From: Apostichopus japonicus | Lineage: Eukaryota; Echinodermata; Holothuroidea; Aspidochirotida; Stichopodidae | Direction: 5' to 3' | NCBI RefSeq assembly: GCF_037975245.1 | Contig: NC_092572.1 | Coordinates: 27,325,989 to 27,389,988 of the forward strand | DNA: 64,000 bases | Shown here: positions 1-24,925 of the stretch, in pieces | How positions within the stretch are numbered: the first letter of the stretch is position 1 | How the letters are laid out: every line of letters begins with the position of its first letter | Made by a program: the position numbers and the translations under genes | The notes under the pieces: model-generated | The model's database searches: none | What the model saw: only the letters and a program-made list of their open reading frames with translations | What the model was told of the DNA's origin: nothing

Positions 1-534
1 AAAAGATACTTTTCATTTGAGATGTAAAGAAAAACTAAGATAAACATGATCCATGGATGTGTAACTTTAGCATATGTGGTAGTAATGCAACCACGTTATA
101 GTAAAACTGTATGTTTCATAAGAAACAATACCCAAAGATAGTTCAATTGAACTTAAGAGAGACCGTCAAACCAGACACATTGTTCAATCATAGCTGTGGC
201 TGGTTATTTTTCCATATTGAGTGGCAATATCAAAAATCAAAAGAATGTATTACCTTTAAGCACATCCTATACAGAGAAGTATTACAGTTAAGCATATATG
301 TTTGATAGAGATATTAGGCCCAGCATAAATACTATAATCTTGATCAAAATGTAACGTACGTCAGATTTTCTGAATGAACCAAAATGTTAAGCCATCTTGC
401 ACTCTATGACGTTGATTTTCTAATTCCCACCCCTCCCTCTTCTGTCATTAAATTGTTTGACATTATATCTTTGCTGAATACAGAATTTACTGTTTGTGGG
501 ATGTCTATGATATTTAATTTTCGTAAATTTATAG

Positions 535-616
535 GATAATAATGACCGCAGCGAAGACCACACATCATTAGCAAACATTTTGTTAGGAAGAAACTGCCAG
601 TCACCTCTCAACCCAA
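535..616 (+). CDS. Exon of the Lys/Ser-tail gene (first visible)
   Basis: The acceptor is TTTATAG before 535 and the donor is GTAAGT at 617. The open frame reads DNNDRSEDHTSLANILLGRN and onward to ...SPLNP. It ends in phase 1 and matches the phase of the next exon, which is the main support. No candidate start codon lies in it, so upstream exons are expected. Confidence 0.6.
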
Positions 617-3600
617 GTAAGTACAATGTTTAACAGATAATTATCATGTTTTAAATCTTTGGCCAGGAACCTTGATTCCACGTACATGCATTTTCTTGGC
701 CCTTTTTGCTCCGAGTCAGAGACTTGCCTTTTCTTTTCCTCTTTCCTTTAGCAATATCAAACCCAAACAACGCCAGTTCCGCAAGACACCCAATTCCTTT
801 TCTCTAACTCCCCAATTAGTCTCCTCTCACTTTGTCCACCTATATCCTGTATCTCTCAATAAGTATCATCCCTCTCTACCTTCCTCTTCCTCAATGCCTT
901 CTCCTTTTCCTTCCTCTTGCCCCGCTTACCATGAACCAATTTATTGACAACTAGGCCCAGGTGAACTGGATACTGATTAGACAGGGTCCCTACTTGTACA
1001 CGTCAGGCGCTTAGGACAATATTACTTGGTGGTTGTCCAACAATTTCCCTGGCAGAAGAACCAGCAGTTAACACCTTTTCCTTGAGACTGGAATATATCT
1101 GAAACTCTGTGTAAATGTAAACTTTAACTTGTAACGCTATATGAAGGAAGTATCAACAAGGGAAGGAATTTTCAGTAGAATACAGAACTGTAACAAAATT
1201 TACCAATTGCTATAACTATTAAGAAAATATTGAAAGGCAATTGTATTGCCAGCAACGTCTGAAACAGAAAAAAAAAACTAATCATACTCCTTTCCTCCCA
1301 CAAGAGAACACAAAACAAAGTACTATCCCTTATCAGTCTATAGGCCTAACTGTCAAGCTATACAAGGAAATATTCATTTGCTTTGATTACATAAAAATAG
1401 AAGAAACTAATAGATGAGGTTGTGGATAAAAGTTTTATTATAACCCACTACTACTCTTTTATGCTGCTACTGATTTAACAAAGCATAAGAGCAGCCAGCT
1501 TTCTATACTTTAGTTAAAATATGCAGATATTAAATTCATACCACAGTTTGTTCAAAAGAAAGTAAATCGATTGCTTGTTAGCCAGACTAAACCGCACTCA
1601 GTCCGAAGGTATTTCATTAAGCTAGTTGAAACGTAATATCATAATTTCACTGGAAAGTCTTACTCTTCTCTTTCTTTCTATTTCCGAAAACCAGAAGCAG
1701 ACCCTGACATATGCTTTGTATTGCCATACATAAATGGCTTACAGAATCTTACGGATGATGTTGTAATAACAGTTTGGCTATGTTCTTTTGATAATGAGAG
1801 TGAAGCTTTAAAAGTAAGTCAATCCACAGTAATGTTGTATCATATTATGCAATAGAAACATTTTCTAAGGCACTTAGTGCCATACGTAGGGTGTCAAATA
1901 GTACAGATGTATATTAGATGAAGAAGCTGCCGACTGGACTCCTAAAACATGTGGGCTTAATGAGAATCTTGAATGGTTAACCTTGACTTAATATCAATAT
2001 TTTAACTCTGCATCGACGTCATTGGACAAAACTTGCAGCGTTTAACCATTGGTTTTGCTTTCTTTCATGATCCACGCGTTCTTCGTTAAGAACCAAATTG
2101 GGAACAGAAGTATCTAGTAATGTGATTTTACTAGGCAGAGTAGGTACCACTGCGCAAGGGCTATCCAATAGTTGATGGTAACGCTTGTCTATAATTTAAT
2201 TACAGGAACTGGAACAGGAGCAATATCATGTTGGTCGCATTAAGCTTGATTCACCAAATACATTCATCATTTTGGACAAGGATAAACCAATAACCGTGGA
2301 AATAACTGGATTGCAAGCAAAGAACAAAGTTCAGGTGAGTTAAAGCAGCTGGCTACTTTTTATTTATAAGATGTCTACAGTACCTCCGTTTTATATCACC
2401 CTATACACTGGAATTCACAGTATCATTTGAGTTGAGTTCCTAATATAATGCACGAATTAGTGCAGATGTAAATTCATCTCTGTCATCTCTATTATCAGTC
2501 GGTTGCAACGAAAAGAGTTTCTGAAGGAGGCCATGCCAAGGTTCAGTTTGTATGCCAACTGCTGCACAAGGTGGATGAAAATTCATGGATTGATCTTGAT
2601 ATTACAGTCAAACAAGAAGAGGAACCGAATAAGATACAGTTTATTTCAAGAAAGAAGGTTTGCATTGTACCAGATTATAATCTTTTGTAGATTTCTCCTT
2701 AAAGAAAACTAAATTTGGCAACATGTCATCTCCAGACATCTTCACACATAAATGTATCCCTATACCATGTGGTGCAGATGATCTAAGAATTAAGATTAAT
2801 GAATGGTCCTATTCTACGATTAGGCAGTATTCCTCATATACTGGGAATAAAACGTAATTCCTGATTTTGCAACAACATATGACCAGCAAAGTGTCGTCGC
2901 AGTTGTCTCTATGGATGTATGAAATTAGTTTTAGTCACCATTGTGAGTGTTCACTGAGCATCAAATCTGCCAGCCACACCGACCTAATAAAAGGAGTGGT
3001 AGGACGGGTTGTATTTCCTCCTTTCACGTCAGCACTAAAGTTACACAACGCCAGGAGTTGGATTGCTTAGTGTTGCAACATTACTGTATTTGGAAAATTT
3101 TGTTTAGTTATATTTCAGTCTTAAGCGAGGACTCACAATTCCTTTTTGGTAATCAATATGTAGTAATGTCTCAAATTTAATCCGTTTATCCTGCTTTACA
3201 GAATCTTAATTATAGAAAACAGTATAATTAATATCATGGTTTGTTTTTATATAATGTGACTTTCATTAACTAAATAACAAAATTTGTACAATGTATAGCT
3301 CAAAGCTAAGACATGAAGACATTGAAATTCAATACACGTTTCACATAATTATCTTATTGTGTTGTGGAGATGTACCATATTAAAATTTATATCATTTATT
3401 TGGCTTATTATATTGCACCATAGCTTAGGGTGTCATATATCAACAACAATACTGTCTTCCTCTCCCATTGTCTTCAATGATGCGGTCACTTATTTGCTCA
3501 CGCATCTCTCCCTCTTCCCACCCCAAACCCTCTTCCCGACCCCAAAAAAAGAAGATAGTATCATCCCAACACTCAGTTCAATTATTGTAAAAGAAGATAT

Positions 3601-4067
3601 TAATCATTCCGAATTTTGGAGAAAACACGTTGGTGTTGTATGTTCGTGTTATCACAGATTATTGCGCCGTGCACCCAAGTCAATAAACATCAGTACTTTA
3701 AATAATAGAAGAGTTATGAACCTGGGAGATTAATCACTTTGTATCATTTAAAATATCTTTACTTATACATTTAATGAACATCAGAGATCGTTTTCTCTTC
3801 ATCTAATTCCAATTCCGATTCACTAGGTACTTTAAACTGCATTAAATCTCCCTAATACAAGAACATAACCGGTGTATTATGTTCATCAGTTTGTTATTAA
3901 TGCTAACAATTCATATTTTGTTCAATCAGGTTTCCAAACTGACATACAGTGAGGATTTGTTTAAGAAAGGAGCAACTGAACTCCCTGGAGCCGATTTGGA
4001 AGGAAAGAGTAAAAAGAGCAAGAAGAGTAAAAAGAGCAAGAAGAGTAAAAAGAGTAAAAAGAAGTAA
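535..4067 (+). CDS. 3' part of an unrecognised gene, five exons, Lys/Ser-rich C-terminus
   Basis: Five exons can be joined in frame: 535-616, 1695-1813, 2206-2334, 2499-2657 and 3930-4067 (join of 627 nt, 208 aa plus stop). Phases agree: the first exon leaves one base, the second starts with two bases that complete a Lys codon, and the later junctions are phase 0. The protein segment is hydrophilic with short beta-strand-like stretches (ITVWLCSF, AKVQFVCQLL, SWIDLDITV) and ends in six or so repeats of K-S-K/K-K-S before the stop. There is no signal peptide or membrane segment in this part. I do not recognise the family; a ZU5/UPA-like or other beta-sandwich fold is only a guess. The basic tail could be a nuclear localisation or nucleic-acid contact segment. 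The 5' end lies left of the window or in an unseen upstream exon. Confidence 0.7.
1695..1813 (+). CDS. Exon of the Lys/Ser-tail gene
   Basis: A pyrimidine-rich tract leads to CCAG before 1695 and the donor is GTAAGT at 1814. The frame reads ADPDICFVLPYINGLQNLTD and then VVITVWLCSFDNESEALK. It ends in phase 0. Confidence 0.7.
2206..2334 (+). CDS. Exon of the Lys/Ser-tail gene
   Basis: The acceptor is TTACAG and the donor GTGAGT at 2335. Exactly 43 codons, phase 0-0, starting ELEQEQYHVGRIKLD and ending GLQAKNKVQ. Confidence 0.72.
2499..2657 (+). CDS. Exon of the Lys/Ser-tail gene
   Basis: The acceptor is TTATCAG and the donor GTTTGC at 2658. Exactly 53 codons, phase 0-0, starting SVATKRVSEGGHAKVQFVC and containing the acidic stretch KQEEEPNK. 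The donor is weaker than the others. Confidence 0.68.
3930..4067 (+). CDS. Terminal exon of the Lys/Ser-tail gene
   Basis: The acceptor is TTCAATCAG. The frame starts VSKLTYSEDLFKKGATELPG and runs into a near-perfect 9- and 18-bp DNA repeat (AGTAAAAAG/AGCAAGAAG) that encodes the Lys/Ser tail, then TAA at 4065-4067. The repetitive DNA suggests that tail length may vary between alleles. Confidence 0.72.
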   Translation, partial: VSKLTYSEDLFKKGATELPGADLEGKSKKSKKSKKSKKSKKSKKK

Positions 4068-7000
4068 AAAGAAAGCTCTACTTAGCATATACTGAGTCTA
4101 AGTCAAGTACATTGTGCTTCATTAATTAGAATGGTTTCATCTTTCATATGTCTCTTTCTGCTTACTGTATATATGGTAACATGTCTATCCAACATTCACC
4201 TTTAAAGTACGATACATGATAATATCAATCTTAAGATCCCTCATCATCATTGTCTCTGCTTTAAATATTTGGAATAAGATGGTCTGGTGCATGAACGATT
4301 TCCTTTCTCTTGCTCAGTTTAAGTGTTATTATAACTCGAATTTGATCTTTATACATTTTATAAGTATTTCCATCTTAAAGTTAAGTTAAGTTAAATGTTA
4401 ATCGCATCAATCTTTTATCCAGACAATAATTTTGCATCTATGTTGCTCTAAGTATTTTTCTTCTCTTCTATATCTGTAAATCCTTGAAGGCCTTCTGTTA
4501 AATTTTGTAAGAGATGTAACTGCATTTAACTTGTTTTTAGCATTTTTACTCTATTTGTGTACATTATGTCCATGCAGGAAAAAACAAACATTGAAATAGA
4601 ATGAAAAAAATGACTAGATATCGTGTAGGTAACCAGTATCTAATGTTTTACTAATCGAGAGACGTTTTGATTTTAACAAGACTAATGTTGGGCTGAATTT
4701 TATCCTTTATATGGTATTGCCCAACGAAAAGCAATTTATCTAATAGCTGTTTTGTTGCTTTGACTTTTATTAATTCTACAATGTATGGAATGTGTACCCT
4801 CATGACACAATGAATGCTGATGATACTTGTGATAGTACATACTAGCTGCCTGGCAAAAGGTTAGTTGCATTTTGCTCGTGTAAACGTAACAGAAAGGAGA
4901 CCTCTTACATGATTTATTGAAATATCGGATCAAGACAGAGGGGTATTCCAATACAACAGAGAAATGATGAATAACTATCAGACACTTCATCCTTTTAGGC
5001 TCTTCAGTTTAATTGTCTAACTTATGATTATGTACTGGAATGTACTTCTGAGTTTAATAATCATATTATTGATGCAAGAAGTTTTGATAAACTAGTGAAT
5101 CAATATGGAATCATGCAGCCTGACTATTAAGTCGACCTGTCGCTCTTTATGTTTAAACTTTCATTGGTAGTGGTAAATCAAGTAATTCTTCATGGATGTG
5201 ATATGTTTGGATCTTATTATCTTATATTATGTAAATTAATTAATGTTGTTAAGTATACTATCAATTGTAGGTCATGAATGGATGACATAAATCAATATTA
5301 AGTCTAACTAATCAGATACAAACCGGCGAGTTTACTTATGGGGGTATACTAGTTATAAGCTGTTGAGTGGTACACGTTTCAATCTCAAACGATTAACAAT
5401 TATTGTCGACATTATTCATGATCTATCCTTCAGTAACTTGCATTAATAGCATTTTGCCAAAACAAATGTATATTGTCTGTAAAGAGATTACCTATCTTGA
5501 GCATTACTCAACCTTGTTGGAACAAATAGTGTTGGCAAGTCTAAATAAGTTTTCGATTCGCCACAATGTTTAAACCCATACCATATACATTCTAACGTGT
5601 GTCCTGAAGATTTCGCTCGATCAATTTGTATTCTCCAAAATAAAATAAGGGCTATTTATGGAATTGTCCAAATGTTGTAATTGAAACATGGCTCGTTTTA
5701 GTACACGCAAACATAGATGTTGATCTTAATAGACCTATTCAATATGCGAGAACTGTCAACATCTAGGATACTTTGTAGATCTGAGCCGAACCGCGCGAAA
5801 GTGAATAAATAGTTTTGCAACGTAAACAAAGGAAACGCTATGATTTCTGTACATTTAAACCATAAAATACCAAGCGTTTAGTGTGGCTTGTCAACCCCCA
5901 ATATTGGTTAGGAATGATCCTGTTGGTATTCTTAATATGAATGCCTAACATCAAATATAATTACATAACCTAACCAGTGGTGATGAATAAATCTTCGTTC
6001 GAAATGTGGAAATCCAATAAAATAACTCATCTGGAGCCCGGAGTCATGATGTTCATACAATTATCCGACAAAACGCGTCCAAACCAAAAAAAAACGCTTG
6101 AAATTAAAAACTCCTCCTTGGATAGCACAAGCGATGAATGATTTTACAAATGGGAGATGATATCCAAAATTAAATCTATGTGAGAATTCCTCTTATTAGT
6201 TATTGCAGCTGATAACATAACGTAGTGTAGATGAGTAGTAGTATACAGTTCCTTGAGTCTAGCAGAAAAATCTTGCTTCTTTGTGAAGTCCTTCTACTAA
6301 GATGACTGCACATGGTATAGATCTACAGAATTGTGTCATGTGCTTTTTTTAGACTGTCTCTTGATTGACCAGTTGTTGCCATGGTACAACAACAACTATT
6401 AGGGTACAGTAGTGAAGGTATTTCAACAAGAATGAGCTTGCCTGATCTTAATTCTATTGAGTGTCAATGTTTAACAGGCTGACCAGTGGTGAACAAAAGA
6501 GATGGTTTCAAAGGGAATTGCTGGTCTGTTGTTGGTGAAAAGCAACTGCTGGTTGTGTAGTAAAATCAGCTGACAATTGTAAACAAACTGTGATGAAGTG
6601 CAAATGTTTTAAGAATTGATGATAACATTTCGCTACAATCCCCTCACACATGTTTGTTGCAAATTTCACTTTTCTTGGGAGGGAAAAAATTGTATACCAT
6701 GTTATCAGTCAGCTTTCAGTGACACACAGCAGCCGTTTTTTGTTTTTGTTATGTAACGATTGTGTCCATTGGAATAATCGGCATGGGACACCTCGTCGGA
6801 TGCTGTAGAAAATACTCAGGTCATGAAATCGATATCATATGATAGATAACACTGTTCACTCAGCATTATTGACATGTTTCGTTATGTAGGTGTTAGGAAT
6901 TACAAGAACTTAAATTAGACAATCTTACGCTAGCAACGAGTGATAAAGCCAGCCGGAATATTAGGTCCATATGTATGAAAGCTTAGCTATAACGTAGGTT

Positions 7001-9089
7001 TTATGGTCAATTGCAAAATTTGGATCTCTGTTAATAAATTTATGACTGATACTATATATAAGGATTTTTTGGGGGGAGGGGGTGGGAGGTATATCAACAC
7101 CTAAACCACTTTTTTAGTAGAGCAGTACTGATGCGCCAATAGAACGTAAGGTTGGTTGTTAATGCGGCGCATAAGATGTGGTCATATTTTAAGCTATTTT
7201 TCAAACATAGTGACTAATTTACTGCATCCATTATACAAAGTATTTGCCCACTATTTTTTTTTTTTTTTGCCTACGTAGGAAATTATTGGCTCCACTAAAG
7301 CAGTAAGTTTGCCCATTTCCAAATCAGTATCATATATGTTAACACATTAACGCAGTAATTTTGCCCATGTAGTTAATTATTTCGATTTATTTCTTACCTA
7401 CATGTCCGTAATAGGGATATGCGTTAGCACAAGAAGTAAAACAAGAAGGCTTTATTCAGCAAAAGATAATCATGCCATATCATGTATATCACGTTATCAT
7501 TCACATAACATTTTAAGAATAAAGTAAGTTCACTGGAGGTATTTATGGTTTATTAATATGGATCAAATAAGACAACAATAAATCTGAATTAAAACTATAT
7601 TTGTTTTTTAAGTAGTGGTGTTTTGAACGATATTGAAACACTTGTACTGAAAACTGTACAGGAAATATGATGTTGCCCATGCTGGAAATTAGAAAATAGC
7701 AACTGAAGCTGCCCAACTAGTATATTATTGGTATTTACTTTACTTTTGCGATCGTTCATTAGTTCATAAATACAACTATGAATGTTAATCTTTATAGGCT
7801 ATGATCAGTTTAGAAATTAGTTTAGAATAACTAATGATCGTTGATCTGTACTGACTTTCTTGCATCTTAACAGATGAGTTTCGATCTGATTAAAAATGAA
7901 AAAAAATGTCTCTGTTTTTATCAAGTTATAGATTGTTGGAAATATTACTATACCTCTGTGATCTTTTATCACTCTGATATATGTGTGAACTGTGTTGTTT
8001 GTCTATGTATACTGCTAAGTATATGGACATAACCGTGTTGTAGCTCTTTATAGGCTTTCAAATATCTTGCGTTTGCTAATTTAAATGGGTACAATTAATA
8101 TATCGTTAGGCTTATTTTCTCAATTATCATTCTTAATATTTTTAACTTGTGTACTTATTCTGACAGGATTTAAGATCCTGGGGTCACTGCTTTGAAATAG
8201 CCAATACATTGCTCTCTCAAAATTGATTAATATGATTTAATATTAACAGTCTCACAGGGACAACGGCGCGGTTAGAGGAGTAAATGTGTGGGTTTGAACC
8301 ACCCCCACAATACTTCATTTGCCATGTCTAAATGTTTTCAATTTAAAAGTCATAAACTAGAAAATAAATTTGTGTACACATTCAAAATCATCAAAATGCT
8401 TTTTGGAGTTGCAGTGTATCACACATCAGTACCACCGTGAATGAATTACGGGACCATAATTCTAGGACTTGGAAATTGACAGCTTACCGTCAAAATGACC
8501 ACGTCTTTTTTCATATACCTCTTAATACGTCGAAGTATTGACTTCTTGCCTCAAACGTATGATATAAAAAAAATCGTATTTTTTAAAAATACAGAGCCGT
8601 GGCCACTGGGAGAATATAAACACGTTCGTCCTCCGCTTCATCCCGTAACGTTATTCTTCCAAATAGCTTAGTATGTTTTATAATACACTCACTCAATTTC
8701 GTAGACGTAAATGTAGTTAACTGAAATGATATCACCTTTTTCCATGTAAGCTCGCTTACCGACACAAAATGTTTCCCAAAGCCCTCCTAGAACCGATGTC
8801 AGCAAACTACCGATACCCTCCTCATATCTTAAATTCGCATTCATAATAAAGGCAGAGCCTATACTGTGCCATCAAAAGTCATATCAATACAAAGTTTATG
8901 GGGACTACATTTGTTTTTTCCCCTCACAAAACGAAGGATGACTACACGCATATGCCACTATCTCATAACTCAATTGCTGATAGTTTCCTGCCTACTCTAC
9001 TGCCGTTGGTGCCCTAGCTTTCACTACAACGTTCATTTCAAATATGGGCTCCGCCGTCCATGTCACATACTAGCTTCCTTCAACTTCTA
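4068..9089. other. No gene seen
   Basis: AT-rich, non-coding in all frames apart from short random open frames. It presumably begins with the 3' UTR of the upstream gene. I see homopolymer runs (for example T-rich at 7250-7267) and a weak tRNA box B-like string near 8292, but nothing I can call. Confidence 0.5.
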
Positions 9090-9310
9090 CATCGGTCAGT
9101 TGTTAGGATTGTTGGGATTACACATATCCTCAGCTCTTATTGTAAACATAATAGCACATGCTATCGATTTATCAGATTTGTCAGCACAATCAAGTATTTG
9201 CTGTGATGCAAAACTTTGAAGAATTACAGTAGTTATTGTAATCCCTGTTTGAATCGGCTGCCTATCAACATGATGTTGTCCAAGTCCTATGATATGGCAA
9301 TTCTATGCGG
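9090..9310 (+). repeat. Dispersed repeat, copy 1
   Basis: This stretch and 18940-19125 are diverged copies of the same sequence in the same orientation. Shared blocks include GTTGGGATTA, ATAGCACATG, CGATTTATCA and AATCGG at matching spacing. No terminal repeats or coding content are obvious. The second copy lies in an intron of the peptidase gene. Confidence 0.6.
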
Positions 9311-10214
9311 CGTGACACCTAGGTGACGATAATTCATTCACCCTTTAATGGAATACATTATCGAGTGTTGATTCATATTTTGTTGTTTGAAAGTTTACAG
9401 ATAATGTGGCAAATATATTTGTTTTCTTTCTCCATTGCCGATAAAGTGAAATGTTAAGATGAAATAGTCAACTTTTCAGTGGAAATCTTGAGATTTCGAC
9501 CTGTTTCTACTATTCCGACAGAACATTTTCTTCACTTCTTAATTAAATATCATATTTTGAGATAAAGAATCTCTGGATTGAAATAAACGTCATATAAATA
9601 TATGGACTTTTATGACCGTCTCTCCGACTTTGAGTCCGAATTGTCAGTTTTTTGTCGGACCTCTTTATGTGGCGTTATGTTGTTATCGACGGGTAGCTAA
9701 TTTGCAAGCAATATGAAGATGACTATACGTAGGTGAAGATCACAGAGATCCAAATTTTTCAAACACATTGTGTGAAAGTATGAAACAATGAGAAATCTTG
9801 ATCTGGTTTTGCTAACCAATTATTTTGCATCATTTTAATTTTTGTAAAAATCTTCAATTTTTTCTTTCGGGGACAAACTGGGTGACAAACAACTCAACTC
9901 CCCGCAAGAACACTCCCCTCCCCTCTTTTTACCCCGGGCAATTTGTATTTGAAAAAAGCTCACGTATGATCAGTTACTTGCAAAGACAAAAGTCACACTA
10001 TACGAAGGAAACTCGAAAAGAAAAGACAAGTACAATGTTGAATTTGAACTTTTATGAATGTTGAATTTATAATTTACCGTACATATGTGTACACAAGTTT
10101 GTTTTCGTTCATTTCTAGAGGCCAGGTTATATGGTGTGCACTAATCATAGCTGTATATTACTTTGATCTAGAGAAAATGACGTGTTGATTCTTTGTGGAG
10201 TTGCTTCATGCTCT

Positions 10215-21744
<11,530 letters not shown>

Positions 21745-24173
21745 CTTTGTCTGACGTAGACTTAGAATGGAAGTGACGAACTTGAATGCTGATTATTAAA
21801 TTTGACACGTTGAAGATCAAGTATTTGTATTGCGTGCCGTGTGCAAAATGTATCACGCGTAAGATCCAAGTCTTACATGAAAAAATAATTAATTTTACCA
21901 TCATGTTAAAGTTGCTAGATACACAGTGCACACATTTCGTAATTTTCAACCGTGTGCAAAAGTATCGATGAAGGAAGGTTAACAGCTGTGGCATCAATCA
22001 AATATGCAAATGTACATGTCAAATGCAGATGTGAAATCGCACCACCGTGCCCTTCTCTCCGCTTTGTAAACTATGCTTACGAACGATATGGCTATGGTTT
22101 ATCAGTTATAAGGGGGAAATGTACTTTGTCTCTTCGGTTCCGAAACGCAAATATCCTAAATGTGATATTGAAATCCCCTCGTGAGAATCTATCATCTGGA
22201 AGAGAAGAGATAAGGACTTTATATACGTTTAAGAGATAAACTAGATCTTTTCTTCGATTGATTAATCTATTATTTGCAATTTCATAAACACAACACGGAC
22301 AGATAATTCATTCCGAGAGGATAGTGAGGTCACTACAGAAGTTCCACTCTAGGGGCAATTATTTATGTTTGCAACACGCAAAATTCTAAATTTCACCAGT
22401 CTCTTCCTCAAATCTACAGGAAATGCCGAAATATTTAGCCTCGTTCATGTTTTAAACTTTTCTAAAAGTATTTTACTCAGGCCCTCTCAAAGAAAACAAT
22501 TATTTTTTCATTCAATAGTCCTGGATGACTTTTGACGGTTTTAAGATAAGGAACATACCGGCTTTTTGAGCAATTCACATTAACACCGAAGCATTTGGTT
22601 CAGGTACTTTCTCGAGCGATACCTGTGTACTGTCTACTGTCAATTAGTTACTGTCACTTGGAGTTCCTGTGTCTTTCTATGTCCGTATTGTAAGGTTTCA
22701 CATCAACCATTTTTTTTTTTTTCTTGTACATTATCTTTGATTTGCATTGAAATAATTCATGTGTTTATTTTTGACATCATTCATACCAGCTACTAGGAAA
22801 GACGAAGTAAAGAGCTATGGTCAAGTAAGTAATAAAATAAGAACTCTCGCCGTGATGTACAGTCTTGTGGCAAACCGCTTCAAATATTATTTTACATTTA
22901 ATGAAATCATGATATCATTATTTGACTCACTAATATTTACGAGAAAGGAATCTCAGATATCATGACATCAATTAATGACATATTTCATTAAGCAACATAG
23001 TGTTATCAACATTTACATTCATGATATCATGAAAGGACTAAATGACATAAAATTGATTAAAAAAATCTTCTATTATCATCATATCAATATTATGTATCTG
23101 TTATGTAGTTTATTCCAATTATTGATACCTTTAAATTTCATTCAATTCTATCATTATTTTTTCAGATAAATATATCTATAGGATATCTTTATTAATAAAT
23201 GACTTTAATCATTAAACATATTTATTTAAAAGTATAAGGAAACGCCTTGTCATACTGTCGGAGTCTAGCATACATTTGAGGTAATCCGCATCATATTCGT
23301 TCATATGGTTGGCACGCCATTTTGCAGTAATGATAACAGTAATATTGGTATGTGGCATTATCTCGATGGGGATGGTAAGAGAGTTTCTAGCTGTTATCTA
23401 AAATAATGCACCTTTTAAGAAAATATCTTCGTATCCACTTTATTTGACCTCAAGTTAGTCTGCAAAAAACGTCTTGTTCTGGTTGACCGACTATACTTGA
23501 AGTCCCTGAACTGAATATAAACCACACTTGGTGAAGTTGTCACAATTGTGAGAGGGATAATAGTGTCATTAAAAAAACTGTAAGTGGAAGGTAAATTTGG
23601 GTTCGTGAAAAGTGTATAAAGTGTAAAAGCTTTAACAGGCAATAACTTTTAAGGCTTATATTTAATTTTCATGATGTACATTACTCTCAAGTTAAAACAA
23701 CAAACAATTTCATATGACGCCTACTTCTAGGCCTTATGTTTGGTTTTGATAAAACTGAGTAATATTGATGGCACAGATGATGAATCATATAGGTTGCACT
23801 TAATTTTCAGTTCCAGGTCATTTGCGACTACTTGAGTTTATAAACGGCAAAACTCGTACCTGTTTATGTTTTCCTGGCTCAAGTTCAATATGAATCAATA
23901 AAACGGTATAACAACTAGATAATAATGTCAGAGTCATCATGTCATATGACTGTTGACTAAGTAAAGCAGTTTCTGCCATTGACTTTATAACTAATCCTTT
24001 ATTTAATGTCAGTTAAAGGTTCTACTATTTACGGATCTGCCAGTCACTATTGTCGTTACACTAAGGAAAATAATAAACCGTGGCATATGTTGTCATTCTT
24101 GTAAGATTTAAGAAGCGTTTACACTTTTGAATTTTGCAATGTAACCACATTGTATCACAGTAGCCTGCTACAC
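21745..24173. other. No gene seen; presumed 5' flank of the peptidase gene
   Basis: AT-rich. The first few hundred bases should contain the minus-strand promoter, but I see no convincing TATA box at the usual distance. At 22170-22240 a short segment (GTGAGAATCT, CATCTGGA) matches the repeat family at 25421 and 29880. Confidence 0.4.
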
Positions 24174-24370
24174 TGTCACGCCTGCATTGTATTTTAGCAT
24201 TCCTTGTGGGTGGAAATTTCCACCGGGTAGCCTAGGCCTTTGCAAATTGTTCATTTCTTCTTTCGAGTAATGTATGTAGATCCGAGCAAGTGCATAATGC
24301 ATGGGAAACGGGTCCATCGGAATTCGTAGATTGTGCTTTGGCGGGTAAGGGCAGGGGTCAACCCTAGGTC

Positions 24371-24380
24371 GCTATATAAG
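24371..24380 (+). promoter_or_regulatory. TATA box of the solo LTR
   Basis: GCTATATAAG sits in the LTR about 200 bp from its left end, followed by GC-richer sequence, as expected for an LTR core promoter. Confidence 0.55.
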
Positions 24381-24814
24381 GATTGGGGTGTGGTTGGATG
24401 AGGCATTCTGTGTGAGTCTCACCACCGTCCGTTCTTCGCCGTCTTATTCCTCGGCTTCTGGGTGTTAGCCGTTATCCAGGCTTCTTTGTATGAGCCTAGG
24501 CTTCTTTGTATGAGCCTAAAGACTGGGAACGTTGATGTTTTGTGGCGTTGTGTTTTAGCCTAAGCCATATCAGCGTATCCTGAGGATTACTGTGTGTATC
24601 CGTTCTTGTCTTATTCGACGAAATCATTTTGGACACATTTCTGTGTATTTGTACACCGCAAAGGGCCGTTTTACTGTGTGTTACGTCCCTGACCGTTTGA
24701 CCAAGTTAATCCGGGATTCACTAATAGGACGATCCCGGTGGCAGTGTTGGGGCCCGACGGCTACGCTGGTGTGAGGGGCTCGCCGTACCGTCTGGAGCTT
24801 CCTGCAGGGTACCA

Positions 24815-24925
24815 GCCGGAAGAAATCTAAGCGATAGAGAAGAAGTCTAAGCGATAGGGAAGAAGTCTAAGTGATAGGGAAGAAGTCTAAGCGATAGGGA
24901 AGAATTAAGCGATAGGGCAGATCCT
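24815..24925 (+). repeat. 21-bp tandem repeat inside the LTR
   Basis: Four to five copies of a unit close to GAAGAAGTCTAAGCGATAGG, the last shortened. A second 21-bp direct duplication (GGCTTCTTTGTATGAGCCTA) is at 24479-24520. Such repeats in LTR U5/R regions often vary between copies. Confidence 0.8.

Noticed and set aside
672-947. 91-codon open frame between the first two exons
   Set aside because: Low-complexity Ser/Pro/Phe translation of a pyrimidine-rich intron, no motif, and it conflicts with the phase-consistent splice model.
8270-8310. tRNA or SINE head near GGGTTTGAACCACC
   Set aside because: A box B-like string is present but no box A at the right spacing and no stable arms.
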